From Qipengyuania algicida (lineage in GTDB: Bacteria; Pseudomonadota; Alphaproteobacteria; Sphingomonadales; Sphingomonadaceae), in contig NZ_WTYA01000010.1 in assembly GCF_009828025.1 (NCBI RefSeq), forward strand, positions 1-64,000: a DNA stretch of 64,000 nt, given 5' to 3'. The notes under the pieces were generated by a model that saw only the letters and a program-made list of their open reading frames with translations, searched no databases and was not told the origin of the DNA. A program made the translations under genes and the position numbers. Below, in pieces: positions 1 to 6,601 of this stretch (position 1 is its first letter; each line of letters begins with the position of its first letter).

Positions 1-59
1 GGATGCTGTCACCCGTAGAGTTCGAACGGCAGCAGATGATGAGCACCGAGGGCGTCTAG
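1..59 (+). pseudogene. IS3-family transposase, C-terminal end only
   Basis: The open frame entering from the left edge ends MLSPVEFERQ...TEGV followed by TAG at 57-59. This is the typical C-terminus of an IS3-family OrfB (DDE) transposase, where 'SPVEFE' closes the rve domain. Only the last 18 or so residues are in the window, so integrity of the element upstream cannot be judged. It matters because the element's right end follows directly and interrupts the SRAP gene on the other strand. Confidence 0.7.
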
Positions 60-77
60 AAAACTCGGGGCTATTCA
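1..77 (+). mobile_element. Right end of an IS3-family insertion sequence
   Basis: After the transposase stop the sequence runs into AAACTCGGGGCTATTCA, ending near 77. Read inward this is TGAATAGCCCCGAGTTT, which resembles the terminal inverted repeat of IS3-family elements (TGAA..CCCC). The exact base of the junction and any target duplication lie partly outside the window and are inferred. Confidence 0.6.
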
Positions 78-672
78 CCCAGCGTTCCTCAGTGCGATTG
101 ATCGTGAGCTGGCCCTCCCATCCTGTGCAAAGCTTTATTGCATCTCCGGGATTGCTGTCGGTCCAAGTCGCCCAGTCTTGCTCGGCGAGTAAGACGGGCA
201 TCCGTGTGTGGACATCGGCAGCTGGCCCGACAGCATCGGTCATGACCATGGAATAAACCGCGCCCCACTCGTCGCTGTATCGCCAGATCCCTGCTGCTGC
301 AAAGATCTCGGCATCGGGTCGCGACAGCCACGTGCGCGTCATCTGACCTTTGGGCCCCTCAGCTTCCGCCCATGCGGTCATTGGGATCAGACAGCGCCGT
401 TCCTCGAAGCTGTAGCGCCACATGAAGCTGTCGAGCTTGTCGGTGCGGGCATTGTTGACCGGCTTGGGTTTCAACGGCTTTCCAGTGGCCTTGCTCTTCA
501 GCACCAGCGGAAAGCCCCAGGTCATCTGCTGCAGCTTGCCATCGGCGATGACCGCTCCGGGATAGCCGGGATAAACCTCTTCGCCGAAGTTCGCTCCGCC
601 CAGTTCGTTGATCGCGTCGAACCACTTGGTAACTTCGCTCGATCCCTTGTTGAGGCGGTAGAGATTACACAC
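78..672 (-). pseudogene. SRAP-domain protein (YedK/HMCES-like), 3' end cut off by IS
   Basis: Reading leftward from a GTG at 672 the protein begins MCNLYRL, the SRAP signature in which Cys2 becomes the N-terminal nucleophile that crosslinks abasic sites in single-stranded DNA. The other catalytic positions are visible: VNNAR near residue 73, AWAEAEG near 101-106 (usually GFYEW) and VHTRMPVLL with His155. About 198 codons are native. The frame then enters the IS3 end and stays open to the window edge, so the last 25-40 residues of a normal SRAP protein are replaced. Activity is doubtful although all catalytic residues remain. It is the third gene of the leftward operon headed by the LexA box at 1267-1281, which fits the name 'SOS response-associated peptidase'. 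Confidence 0.82.
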
Positions 673-681
673 TGGGATACC

Positions 682-987
682 TCATGCTCGGTAGCGACTG
701 AGCCGGGCCTTCCATTCCCTTTTATCGGGACCTGGAAGCAGCGGCCCTTCGGCTTCCTCCTGCGATTGAATTACCTTCACGTTTCGCACGACGAAGCGCC
801 TTTTTCGCCAACACTCGCCGCAATAGAACCGGCGAGAGAATGTGCGAATATCCTGATCCCATCGCTTGCGCTCCGCAAGCCACCACAATCCCGGCGCATC
901 GACCACGCGCGAATGATCGCAAGCCTTGCAGGTGACGCGCAGATTGACCTTGTAGAGCGCGCAATCGAACAGCGTGCGCAGCGGCAT
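682..987 (-). CDS. Small zinc-ribbon protein of the SOS operon
   Basis: A 101-residue protein starting MPLRTLFDCALYK. It contains two CxxC pairs, C20-C23 (CKAC) and C56-C59 (CGEC), separated by an aromatic, basic stretch (GLWWLAERKRWDQ). This spacing fits one structural zinc site, a zinc ribbon. I chose the ATG at 987 because a longer frame back to 1167 overlaps the upstream gene. The gene lies 41 bp after the 75-residue ORF and 9 bp before the SRAP gene, all on the same strand. A truncated second copy of its first 22 residues is found at 31523-31645. The function is unknown; a nucleic-acid-binding role is a guess from the ribbon and its SOS neighbours. Confidence 0.65.
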   Translation of the reverse strand: MPLRTLFDCALYKVNLRVTCKACDHSRVVDAPGLWWLAERKRWDQDIRTFSRRFYCGECWRKRRFVVRNVKVIQSQEEAEGPLLPGPDKREWKARLSRYRA

Positions 988-1028
988 GTAATTCTCGCGG
1001 CCTGGAATCCATCCAAAAGGTGGCTGTT

Positions 1029-1256
1029 TCACATTGCCGCAGTGCCAACGCCAAGCGGAAGCGGCATCTCCTGCGAATGCTCGACAGTGGGCAGATTCGT
1101 CCCAAGCCGTTCGACCAGAAACTCGGCAAGATCGATGGCGGCGAGGCGGCGCTTCAGGGCATCGCAATCGCGAAGTGCATCGATGGTAGAGGACGGAGCG
1201 CAGCTCAGCGCGAGCTCAAGGTGCGACGTGAGGTAGTGGAGATCGATTCGGGGCAT
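1029..1256 (-). CDS. Conserved small protein, first gene of LexA-box operon (copy 1)
   Basis: A 75-residue protein beginning MPRIDLHYLTSHLELALSCAP, helical and leucine-rich with no motif that I recognise. A longer start at 1283 would encode MFLLCSH, but those codons are the LexA operator itself (1267-1281), so the ATG at 1256 is preferred. Homologous copies lie at 31687-31914 and, truncated, at 45147-45212. All three have the same box just upstream. It precedes the zinc-ribbon and SRAP genes, so the three probably form one DNA-damage-induced transcript. Confidence 0.6.
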   Translation of the reverse strand: MPRIDLHYLTSHLELALSCAPSSTIDALRDCDALKRRLAAIDLAEFLVERLGTNLPTVEHSQEMPLPLGVGTAAM

Positions 1257-1266
1257 GGGTGAATGA

Positions 1267-1281
1267 GAACATAAAAGGAAC
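1267..1281 (-). promoter_or_regulatory. LexA (SOS) box, copy 1
   Basis: On the minus strand this reads GTTC-CTTTTAT-GTTC, an exact match to the alphaproteobacterial LexA direct repeat GTTC-N7-GTTC. It ends 10 bp before the ATG of the small protein at 1256 and heads the SRAP operon. The same 15 bp recur at 31925-31939 and 45223-45237. Confidence 0.8.
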
Positions 1282-1307
1282 ATGTCTGCAAGGTGGCGCT
1301 CACATTC

Positions 1308-1366
1308 TGTCCGCTTTTAGCGCTCGTCAAAGCGCATCTATATGTCACAATTGTTGGGGGAAGCGG
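1308..1366 (+). repeat. Intergenic repeat, TGTCCGC...TTGGGGGAAGCGG type
   Basis: Starts TGTCCGCTTTTAGCGCTCG and ends ATTGTTGGGGGAAGCGG. Near-identical copies lie in front of the other two LexA boxes (31964-32025 and 45262-45323). The right end sits 3 bp from the stop codon of the small membrane gene at 1370. Confidence 0.65.
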
Positions 1367-1369
1367 CCC

Positions 1370-1555
1370 CTAGCTCGCTCGCTTCCAAAGCGCCCCAAAA
1401 ATGCCAACTATTAAGGCAATGCCAAGCGCCCATGGAAAGATGTGATCAGCCACAATTGGTTGCTCTGAGACCGCAAAAGCGAGTGCGGTTAGGACAAACC
1501 CAATCGGTAGACCGATCACCGAAAATATTAGGAATCGTGTCGGGTAGAAGCTCAT
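1370..1555 (-). CDS. Small two-helix membrane protein, unknown
   Basis: A 61-residue protein, MSFYPTRFLIFSVIGLPIG..., with two strongly hydrophobic segments (about residues 8-27 and 37-56) and a short basic tail (LWKRAS). It has no recognisable family motif. The start at 1555 was chosen over a longer frame to 1711 because the extra N-terminus is translated from repeat sequence. Its 3' end touches one intergenic repeat and another lies about 65 bp upstream, so it is a single-gene module in this region. Confidence 0.5.
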   Translation of the reverse strand: MSFYPTRFLIFSVIGLPIGFVLTALAFAVSEQPIVADHIFPWALGIALIVGIFGALWKRAS

Positions 1556-1618
1556 CAGAGGTGCAATAGCATATATTTTTGCGGGACACTCGAGCAAAGG
1601 CTGCTGTCGAGCGCGCAT

Positions 1619-1743
1619 CGTCCACAATGGTGTCGTGTCCTGACAGGCAGTTTTCAGGGAAAAAATGCGATTAGCTGCCGTGTCGGCTTTTGGCGCGTTC
1701 GGGCGACACATTTAATGTCGTGAATGTTGGGGGAAGCGGACAT
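1619..1743 (+). repeat. Intergenic repeat, long form
   Basis: Begins GTCCACAATGGTGTCGTGTCC, continues TGACAGGCAGTTTT and ends AATGTTGGGGGAAGCGGACAT. It shows the left module (CAATGGTGTCGTGTCC), the middle module (TGACAGGCAG) and the right module (TTGGGGGAAGCGGAC) of the family together. Confidence 0.65.
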
Positions 1744-1835
1744 CAGAACGTTGCCGAGCACTTGCGCAAACCGTCATTCGCAGTAGCCTGCTTTCGAAAC
1801 TTGATAACAGACGGGCGGGACGCGAGACCAAACCA

Positions 1836-2429
1836 ATGGCCAATAAGACCACCTATACTCGCGCCGACAAGGTCTTTGCCGACCAGTTTGAGCCAACCGA
1901 TGGTGGGGATTTCATCTATCGCCGAAACCGAAGCGGCCCAGCCGTTAAGGTGACCCCTCATGAGCGCGACCAATTCGTAGATCATTTCGTAGCCGCAAGA
2001 ACGTGGGCAGGTCGTGGCTTGATGGCAGCGATGATAGCTCTGGCGGTGCTCGGAGCAACTCTTTTCAGTGATACAAAATCTTCGAATTTTGAACAGTTTC
2101 TCTGGATCAGTATGAGCGTCGCCGTTGTGGGGTTTTTGATTGTTTGGAAATGGGCTTGGAATGCTCCTGCGCGGACACTGGCCGAGAGGCCGCAAATCGC
2201 GCCGCCAATTGAAAAGCTCAAGGCCCGCCAGGCTAGTCTTCGGCGCATGAAGTGGGGCCAGTTTATTTGGGCCGGCATCGCGGTGACAATCGGAGGTGTC
2301 TGGCTTGCAACCAAGATCGATCTAATGGCCGGCTGGCATCCGATCATATTGGTGGCGGGAGCACTCTACATCGGATTGGCAATCTTGCGTGTTTGTCAGA
2401 AGTGGCAGGCGGATCACGTTCCAGACTAA
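1836..2429 (+). CDS. Membrane protein, unknown (197 aa)
   Basis: A 197-residue protein with a soluble N-terminus (MANKTTYTRADKVFADQFEP, residues 1-55) and four hydrophobic segments near 60-77, 88-104, 139-156 and 166-185. A charged loop (ERPQIAPPIEKLKARQASLRRMKWG) lies in the middle. I recognise no family. It converges with the 240-residue membrane protein at 2441-3163, only 11 bp between the stop codons. The pair is bounded by repeats at 1619-1743 and 3251-3312. Coding is supported by length and by a coherent membrane-protein composition. Confidence 0.65.
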   Translation: MANKTTYTRADKVFADQFEPTDGGDFIYRRNRSGPAVKVTPHERDQFVDHFVAARTWAGRGLMAAMIALAVLGATLFSDTKSSNFEQFLWISMSVAVVGFLIVWKWAWNAPARTLAERPQIAPPIEKLKARQASLRRMKWGQFIWAGIAVTIGGVWLATKIDLMAGWHPIILVAGALYIGLAILRVCQKWQADHVPD

Positions 2430-2440
2430 GGTCAACGTTT

Positions 2441-3163
2441 TCACTCGGGTACGATACACGTGTTAGATTCCTCACACAGTGTCGGGTCGTTTTGGCACGC
2501 GAATTTCCAAGCAGTCGACGCAACAATTGCAAGAATTAGTAGGCTGGCGGCAGTAACCGCACCATTTCCTACGCCAAGCAGCATGGCTTGCTTGAAACTC
2601 TTGGCTGTGTCTGTAGCGGGAAAAATCTTGTTGATGGCGGTCGAGAGGTAACTTGCGGCAAACAACCCCCAGCGATGCCCCTTGCTTGCTTTGAGCACTC
2701 TGAGGGGTGAAACAAGACCCTGACCAACGGTCTGAGCAAGCGGCCAGCCTGAAAGCATAGGCATGACTATCATTAGATAAAGAGCCGCGGCGGATAAGAT
2801 TAGGACACCCGCTCCGTCACTGAAACGTGTTAGCCAAATTCCCCCAAACAATAATCCAAGGGGAACGCCGACATTGGCGAGGACTGATGATCCGAACTTA
2901 ATACCGCCACGCCAACTTACCTTCACCTTTGCCGAAATCATGGTCACTGAAAAGTATGCAAGAAACCAGGTGAGGACGAACAATCCGCCCATGACATTTG
3001 CCAGCATCGGATGGATGGCATCTAAAGCCCTAAAGGCTATGTCTGAGCCAAGGCTAAGCACCCCAATTAGGGCAGCGATGCCGAAGCCTATCAACGGCAA
3101 GGCATGGAGTTCCTGAAAAACTTCAGAGAAGAAATCTGTTGCGACTATGGTGCGTGGCGTCAT
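2441..3163 (-). CDS. Polytopic membrane protein, unknown (240 aa)
   Basis: A 240-residue protein with about five or six hydrophobic helices (around 23-40, 53-75, 88-110, 118-140 and 200-222) and a Cys-containing tail (CQNDPTLCEESNTC). The segment WRGGIKFGSSVLANVGVPLG looks like a small-residue helix pair. I cannot place it in a family. It lies tail-to-tail with the 197-residue membrane protein, and a repeat lies about 90 bp upstream of its start. Confidence 0.62.
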   Translation of the reverse strand: MTPRTIVATDFFSEVFQELHALPLIGFGIAALIGVLSLGSDIAFRALDAIHPMLANVMGGLFVLTWFLAYFSVTMISAKVKVSWRGGIKFGSSVLANVGVPLGLLFGGIWLTRFSDGAGVLILSAAALYLMIVMPMLSGWPLAQTVGQGLVSPLRVLKASKGHRWGLFAASYLSTAINKIFPATDTAKSFKQAMLLGVGNGAVTAASLLILAIVASTAWKFACQNDPTLCEESNTCIVPE

Positions 3164-3250
3164 CGCTCAACATTGCTCGGCAGTTTCAATGCACGCAAGT
3201 TACAAAGTCACAATCAACGATTGCCCTTTGTAGCCTGAATGACAGACTTA

Positions 3251-3312
3251 CGTCCGCTCTTGGGTCGAACTAAGCCACGTAGCTTCGTCGCCAATCTTGG
3301 GGGAACGGCCAT
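3251..3312 (+). repeat. Intergenic repeat copy
   Basis: Starts CGTCCGCTCTTGGGTCG and ends CAATCTTGGGGGAACGG. It is a diverged member of the same family. Confidence 0.5.
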
Positions 3313-3394
3313 TGTGGCAATGGTCAACGCGATGGGACCTGAACCTTAGCCACGTGAGCCTTACAAAAGGCAGGCGGCATGATATATGGCTCGA

Positions 3395-3463
3395 GGCAGC
3401 GTGGCGGAATGGAGACGCACCGGGCCAAACCCGGAGGTTGCAGGTAAACCCCTGCCGCTGCCA
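3395..3463 (+). tRNA. Degenerate tRNA-like element (Leu-like, probably not functional)
   Basis: The ends GGCAGCG (3395-3401) and CGCTGCC (3456-3462) form a perfect 7-bp acceptor stem. A class-II type D-arm, GCG..CGC, follows. A four-pair stem CCGG/CCGG closes a 7-nt loop whose central triplet is CAA (Leu). The T-arm stem GCAGG/CCTGC holds a 6-nt loop lacking the TTCRA motif. The loop has C instead of U before the anticodon, there is no long variable arm as Leu tRNAs need, and CCA is not encoded. It is most likely a decayed or rearranged tRNA. Confidence 0.35.
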
Positions 3464-3488
3464 AACTTAAATTATTTCTCTACCCGGA

Positions 3489-3552
3489 TGTCCGCAATGG
3501 TGTCGATCTGAGCCATGCTGCTAGGTCTCAAATTTGGGGGGAAGTGGTCATT
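3489..3552 (+). repeat. Intergenic repeat copy
   Basis: Starts TGTCCGCAATGGTGTCG and ends TTTGGGGGGAAGTGGTCATT. The stop codon of the DUF805-like gene (3548-3550) lies inside its right end. Confidence 0.6.
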
Positions 3553-4120
3553 CGCCGTCCCGCTCCGGCGCGCTTTGCCCTGCGAGCAAGACGATCAGCC
3601 AGATCATAGTGATGATGTACAGCAAGTTGCTGAAGAAAATAGAGAAGAAGAGGGTCATGTCGGACTGAGCACCGGGCCCGATCGATGAGAACATTCTCGG
3701 CACCTGTATCGAAGAATAGATTATGAAAGGGAAGGGCATAAAACCCCAAAGGCCTGACTTCCCTCGATCTCGCAGGCGTCGCACTACGGCAGCAGCATAC
3801 AGGACGAAAGCGAGGCCAAAGGTGGCCACGAGGTAAAGCAGGATCGACTCCTTCGGCATAAGCTCTGGAGGATCGCCACGCACGGAGATAGAGTATTGAC
3901 TTGGCCCACTTGTCACCGACACCTGCTCGGGGTGCTGCGCAGCAAACTGCTGCATCTCTTGCATTGCGCTCATCATCATAGGCACGAAGATGATCATCCC
4001 CACTACCATGATGATAGCGAATGCGACCGCTGCGTAAGGCCAAAAGCTGGCGCGGTCTTCTCTGCCACTAAAATCGGCAAGCCTTTTAAAGTGCTCTCTG
4101 ATAGTAACTGTATCTGGCAT
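3548..4120 (-). CDS. DUF805-family inner membrane protein
   Basis: A 190-residue protein, from the ATG at 4120 (MPDTVTIREHFKRLADFSGREDRASFW). The motif F-x-GRxxRxxFW before the first helix, followed by a later 'VRRLRDRGKSGLWGFM', matches DUF805 (YhaH-like) membrane proteins of unknown function. Four helices are visible (about 30-52, 98-115, 127-142 and 158-180). An insert of about 45 residues after helix 1 (residues 56-95) is longer than in the usual 120-residue family members. The upstream ATG at 4150 is less likely because GAAGTGG precedes the 4120 start. Confidence 0.78.
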   Translation of the reverse strand: MPDTVTIREHFKRLADFSGREDRASFWPYAAVAFAIIMVVGMIIFVPMMMSAMQEMQQFAAQHPEQVSVTSGPSQYSISVRGDPPELMPKESILLYLVATFGLAFVLYAAAVVRRLRDRGKSGLWGFMPFPFIIYSSIQVPRMFSSIGPGAQSDMTLFFSIFFSNLLYIITMIWLIVLLAGQSAPERDGE

Positions 4121-4182
4121 GTGACCACTTCTTGTGATTGTAATCGGCACAATCTGTATGGCAGTTATACCTAGCTGTTAAG

Positions 4183-4247
4183 CGTCCGCAATTGGGTCGT
4201 GTCCCGACAGGCAGCTTTTAGCTTGGACCGTTCCGGAAGCAGACATT
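4183..4247 (+). repeat. Intergenic repeat copy
   Basis: Starts CGTCCGCAATTGGGTCGTG, has CCGACAGGCAGCTTTTAGC in the middle and ends GGAAGCAGACATT. Confidence 0.55.
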
Positions 4248-4300
4248 TGCATCCATCGCCAATGTCTATGCAACTGAAGGTCGGCTTTAGGGCATAGCGG

Positions 4301-4343
4301 TCATGAAACCTGCCTGTCGGCTAACGACACCATTGCGGACATT
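4301..4343 (-). repeat. Intergenic repeat, half copy, inverted
   Basis: On the minus strand it reads TGTCCGCAATGGTGTCGTTAG followed by CCGACAGGCAGGTTTCAT. This is only the left half of the family. It is inverted relative to the copy at 4183-4247. Confidence 0.5.
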
Positions 4344-4371
4344 GAGATTGCGCTGCAAGCTGGTCCCGATG

Positions 4372-4790
4372 CCACTAGATTTGCCGACTGTCCGATTTAG
4401 CAGCGGCATTGGCGTGGCGGTCTTGTTAGGATTGGTCACCGCACCACAAGCCGTTGCAGAGGCGAGGCCACACACATGCAAGAGCGACTAGAGCGAGATG
4501 CGCCCCTTCCAACCGAGATGCAGGGTCATTGGGTTGACGTGGACGACCCCTCGACGGGTCTTGTCGTAAGCGGTGGCGAGGTCACGTATTCCGGGCAAGG
4601 TGTCGATTACGATTACAAGCTGATTGGTCAGGCGGACGGCGCTGTCACAGTGAGCCTTAAGGTCAACGACGAGTCAAAAGACGACACCTTTCAGCGTTCC
4701 AACATCACCGAGTTGGTCATAACGCCTGATGGCGAACTTCACGCATACAACGTGAAGTTTGCCAGCCAGTTCGCGCGAGTGTCTCGCTGA
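4372..4790 (+). pseudogene. Exported hypothetical protein, apparently frameshifted in a CA tract
   Basis: Two overlapping frames appear to be one gene. The first, from ATG 4372 to a stop at 4491, encodes MPLDLPTVRFSSGIGVAVLLGLVTAPQAVAEA, a good signal peptide. The second, from 4476 to 4790, encodes a 104-residue acidic, soluble protein (MQGHWVDVDDPSTGLVVSGGEVTY...VRFASQ-type beta pattern, ending ARVSR) with no signal. The frame changes at CACACACA (4469-4476), where a one-unit slip would join them. If the second frame is used alone, the product is a cytoplasmic protein starting at 4476. The family is not recognised. A repeat follows 20 bp after the stop. Confidence 0.5.
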
Positions 4791-4810
4791 TTACTGGCGG
4801 ACGGCAGAAA

Positions 4811-4857
4811 CCCCCAACAAATCCGCCATTTCGGCCGGTCAGGACACGACAACGTTG
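4811..4857 (-). repeat. Intergenic repeat, CCGGCCGAAATGGCGG variant
   Basis: On the minus strand it reads GTCGTGTCCTGACCGG, CCGAAATGGCGGATT, then TGTTGGGGG. Bases 4811-4850 are nearly identical to 6525-6564. Confidence 0.62.
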
Positions 4858-4889
4858 CTGCCGCTAGGCGTTCGCGTTATTGTCGCTAG

Positions 4890-5240
4890 ATGACGATTGT
4901 TGCTTTGCGTGCCGGGGACCGAGTCGAATTAAGAGGTGGCTATGATTTTGAGCCTGCTTGGCTCAGTGGGCGAGTCTCTTTGCTGGGCAGCGTAGCCACC
5001 TTCATTCCGGGCCAGAATGATTTGCCTGCCGCCGTGGTGGCGCTCGATGATTCGATCAGCGTGGATGGCGTCAGAGGTTCAACGGTTGTCCTCGAGCAGC
5101 GGTATGCGGGCGCCACTTGGACTGAGACGGGCGTTGTTCACGTGGAGCTTTGCGACTTTCAACCGGAACGAATACGGTGGCAGGACCGCCGTAAAGGCAA
5201 ATGGGTAGAAAGTCATGCTCAATACAAGAAGGTTGGCTGA
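4890..5240 (+). CDS. Hypothetical protein (116 aa)
   Basis: A 116-residue soluble protein, MTIVALRAGDRVELRGGYDFEPAWLSGR..., with alternating hydrophobic and turn residues that suggest a small beta-barrel. The early 'AGDRVELRGG' and 'GVVHVELCDFQPERIRWQDRRKGKW' segments are consistent with an SH3- or KOW-like fold, but this is only a structural guess. No signal peptide is present. A repeat begins about 10 bp after the stop, as with most genes in this region. Confidence 0.5.
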   Translation: MTIVALRAGDRVELRGGYDFEPAWLSGRVSLLGSVATFIPGQNDLPAAVVALDDSISVDGVRGSTVVLEQRYAGATWTETGVVHVELCDFQPERIRWQDRRKGKWVESHAQYKKVG

Positions 5241-5250
5241 CTGCGGTTGC

Positions 5251-5275
5251 GTCAGCTTCCCCCAACATTGCAGAC
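5251..5275 (-). repeat. Intergenic repeat, right-end fragment
   Basis: On the minus strand it reads GTCTGCAATGTTGGGGGAAG followed by CTGAC. It lies 10 bp after the stop of the 116-residue gene. Confidence 0.5.
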
Positions 5276-5361
5276 AAAACAGCCCGACTGTGCTCGACAA
5301 CTTTAGTTGCCCTTAGAGACGTCCCGAAAACGTGCCTTCAATCCCACCAGAAGTTCCACCA

Positions 5362-5601
5362 ATGGCCAGTCACCATGGTGCCAGCCAATGTGGACAGTGT
5401 CTCAGTCCCCTGGTCGACGATGTCCGGGCAATAGTGGTAAATTTCAGTGGCGACGGAAAGCGCTTCCGCCCGCTGCACCGGAGGTTTGGTCACGCGAGTG
5501 TCCATTCGATCACCATTGATCCCGACAAGTTCGAGGCCATATGCACCGATGGGAAGTGGCGCGGCCTCTGGCGAAGCTGGAATCCTTCGCGCGTTCTCTA
5601 A
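5362..5601 (+). CDS. Small hypothetical protein (79 aa)
   Basis: From ATG 5362 the product is MASHHGASQCGQCLSPLVDDVRAIVVNF..., 79 residues ending WRSWNPSRVL. It has one CxxC (CGQC, residues 9-12) but no second pair, and a polar C-terminus. No family was recognised. It fits the one-gene-between-repeats pattern, with repeats at 5251-5275 and 5654-5782. It could be a chance ORF, since coding evidence is limited to the length and the plausible start. Confidence 0.3.
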   Translation: MASHHGASQCGQCLSPLVDDVRAIVVNFSGDGKRFRPLHRRFGHASVHSITIDPDKFEAICTDGKWRGLWRSWNPSRVL

Positions 5602-5653
5602 CTGGCTGGGACGACCTGCACGCTACCTAACCCACGGCAATCGAGACGACAGC

Positions 5654-5782
5654 AATGTCTGGAATCCCCAACATTCACTTCGATCCGGCGATCCAGCCGC
5701 ATCACCGATAGCCGTCATTCGTTCACGTGAACGGCAGCTTTTCGCGATTTTGGCCTGAAACCGGATTTCGCGACACGACAAC
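5654..5782 (-). repeat. Intergenic repeat, long form with GTTCACGTGAAC palindrome
   Basis: On the minus strand it runs GTTGTCGTGTCGCGAAATCC, GGTTTCAGGCCAAAATCGCG, AAAAGCTGCCGTTCACGTGA, ACGAATGACGGCTATCGG and on to ATGTTGGGGATTCC. The 12-bp perfect palindrome GTTCACGTGAAC is at the centre. Close relatives lie at 9031-9139, 29529-29668 and 33678-33776. Confidence 0.65.
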
Positions 5783-5945
5783 AAAATACGCCGTTCTGAA
5801 AGGGTAGTGGGAACGATGACTTGGGCCGAACGCTGCGATTCAATAGCCCAGCAATCAGCTGCGGCTAGACGCCCTAGAATTGGCCTTCACTACGTCCTCT
5901 GCACCGTATCGGAAGCTGTGCTTTTGCTAGCTTATTTTTCTCGTA

Positions 5946-6116
5946 CTAAGCCTTACGCCTTTCAAGAAACTCAAATATCAATACAGATAGCAGTGCAACC
6001 GTGACGGTTACGTAATGATCTATAAAACGAAAGAAAAATATCATCATTACAAATAATGTGATATAAAATATTTTACTTCTTAACGAGTAATCCATTTTGA
6101 ATTCCTTTATTTGCAT
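5946..6116 (-). CDS. Small AT-rich membrane protein, overlaps upstream peptide gene
   Basis: A 56-residue protein, MQIKEFKMDYSLRSKIFYITLF..., with two hydrophobic stretches (about 15-29 and 34-50) and a charged tail, EFLERRKA. Its ATG lies inside the last codons of the upstream ORF (overlap ATGCAAATAA), a layout typical of translational coupling. Base composition is markedly AT-rich compared with the GC-rich surroundings, which suggests foreign origin. A small coupled membrane protein behind a Gly/Ala-rich peptide would fit an immunity protein, but no homology was recognised. Confidence 0.42.
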   Translation of the reverse strand: MQIKEFKMDYSLRSKIFYITLFVMMIFFFRFIDHYVTVTVALLSVLIFEFLERRKA

Positions 6117-6337
6117 CCATAAGCAAATTGCTGCAACTTTATCGAAGTGGAATTAGTCCACAATGGGAAAATGAAAAAATCAGATAAGCCGGTTGTTGCT
6201 CCGCCAGCAGCTTTCGCGCCTGCTGAGGCGATTGCTCCCCCACCCACGGTTCCCGTAATTGATGTGTAGGTTGGTAAATCAAGTTTGTCACAAGCACTCG
6301 CCAGCGCATCGCATTGTAACGTCTGGTTCACTGTCAT
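6107..6337 (-). CDS. Small Gly/Ala-rich hydrophobic peptide (76 aa), first gene of coupled pair
   Basis: A 76-residue protein starting MTVNQTLQCDALASACDKLDLP, then a Gly/Ala-rich stretch (TGTVGGGAIASAGAKAAGGATTG, broken here by its own Lys) and a hydrophobic, aromatic end (SDFFIFPLW...FAYGCK). Cys residues lie near both ends (9, 16 and 75). It has no recognisable domain. The composition resembles small channel-forming or bacteriocin-like peptides. That resemblance is compositional only, and no processing protease or exporter gene is nearby. The start is uncertain because no strong ribosome-binding site is visible. Confidence 0.38.
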   Translation of the reverse strand: MTVNQTLQCDALASACDKLDLPTYTSITGTVGGGAIASAGAKAAGGATTGLSDFFIFPLWTNSTSIKLQQFAYGCK

Positions 6338-6515
6338 TCATACACATTGTGAATCCGTTGGAAGCCGCGCAATGAGATGAGTTATCCCATCGTACCTCTT
6401 CTGCGACTTCGGTTCCGCATTTTGCGGCTTCATTCTCTGGGTGAAGTCTAAAAACCATCGGCGCGCACGTCCGATTGAGGGCGCGAAGCTGACACGCTGG
6501 TTCGCCCTCGTGAAC

Positions 6516-6577
6516 GTCCACTATCCCCAACAAATCCGCCATTTCGGCCGGTCAGGACACGACCCATTGCGGACATG
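6516..6577 (-). repeat. Intergenic repeat, CCGGCCGAAATGGCGG variant
   Basis: On the minus strand it starts ATGTCCGCAATGGGTCGTGT, continues CCTGACCGGCCGAAATGG and ends TTTGTTGGGGATAG. It is nearly identical over 40 bp to the copy at 4811-4857. Confidence 0.65.
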
Positions 6578-6601
6578 ATGTTAGTCGTTAGATTGAAATT
6601 C

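Larger units (their letters stand above)
3164..3547. other. Gene-free stretch with two repeats and a tRNA-like relic
   Basis: About 380 bp without a convincing ORF. It holds repeat copies at 3251-3312 and 3489-3552 and, between them, the tRNA-like fold at 3395-3463. Nothing else was recognised. Confidence 0.6.

Noticed and set aside
208..1236. Long plus-strand frame of 342 codons
   Set aside because: It is antisense to the SRAP and zinc-ribbon genes, whose conserved motifs fix the minus strand as coding.
1257..1283. N-terminal extension MFLLCSH of the small SOS protein (also at 31941 and 45239)
   Set aside because: These codons coincide with the LexA operator, and the next ATG begins the conserved part of the protein.
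5447..5758. Frames encoding SVASPIAVxRSRERQLF (also near 9013-9163, 29504-29700 and 33713-33898)
   Set aside because: The recurring peptide is only a translation of the repeat module CGATAGC..GTTCACGTGAACGGCAGCTTTT, not a protein family.
5807..6004. Plus frame of 65 codons
   Set aside because: Poor start and composition, and it is antisense to the better coupled minus-strand pair.
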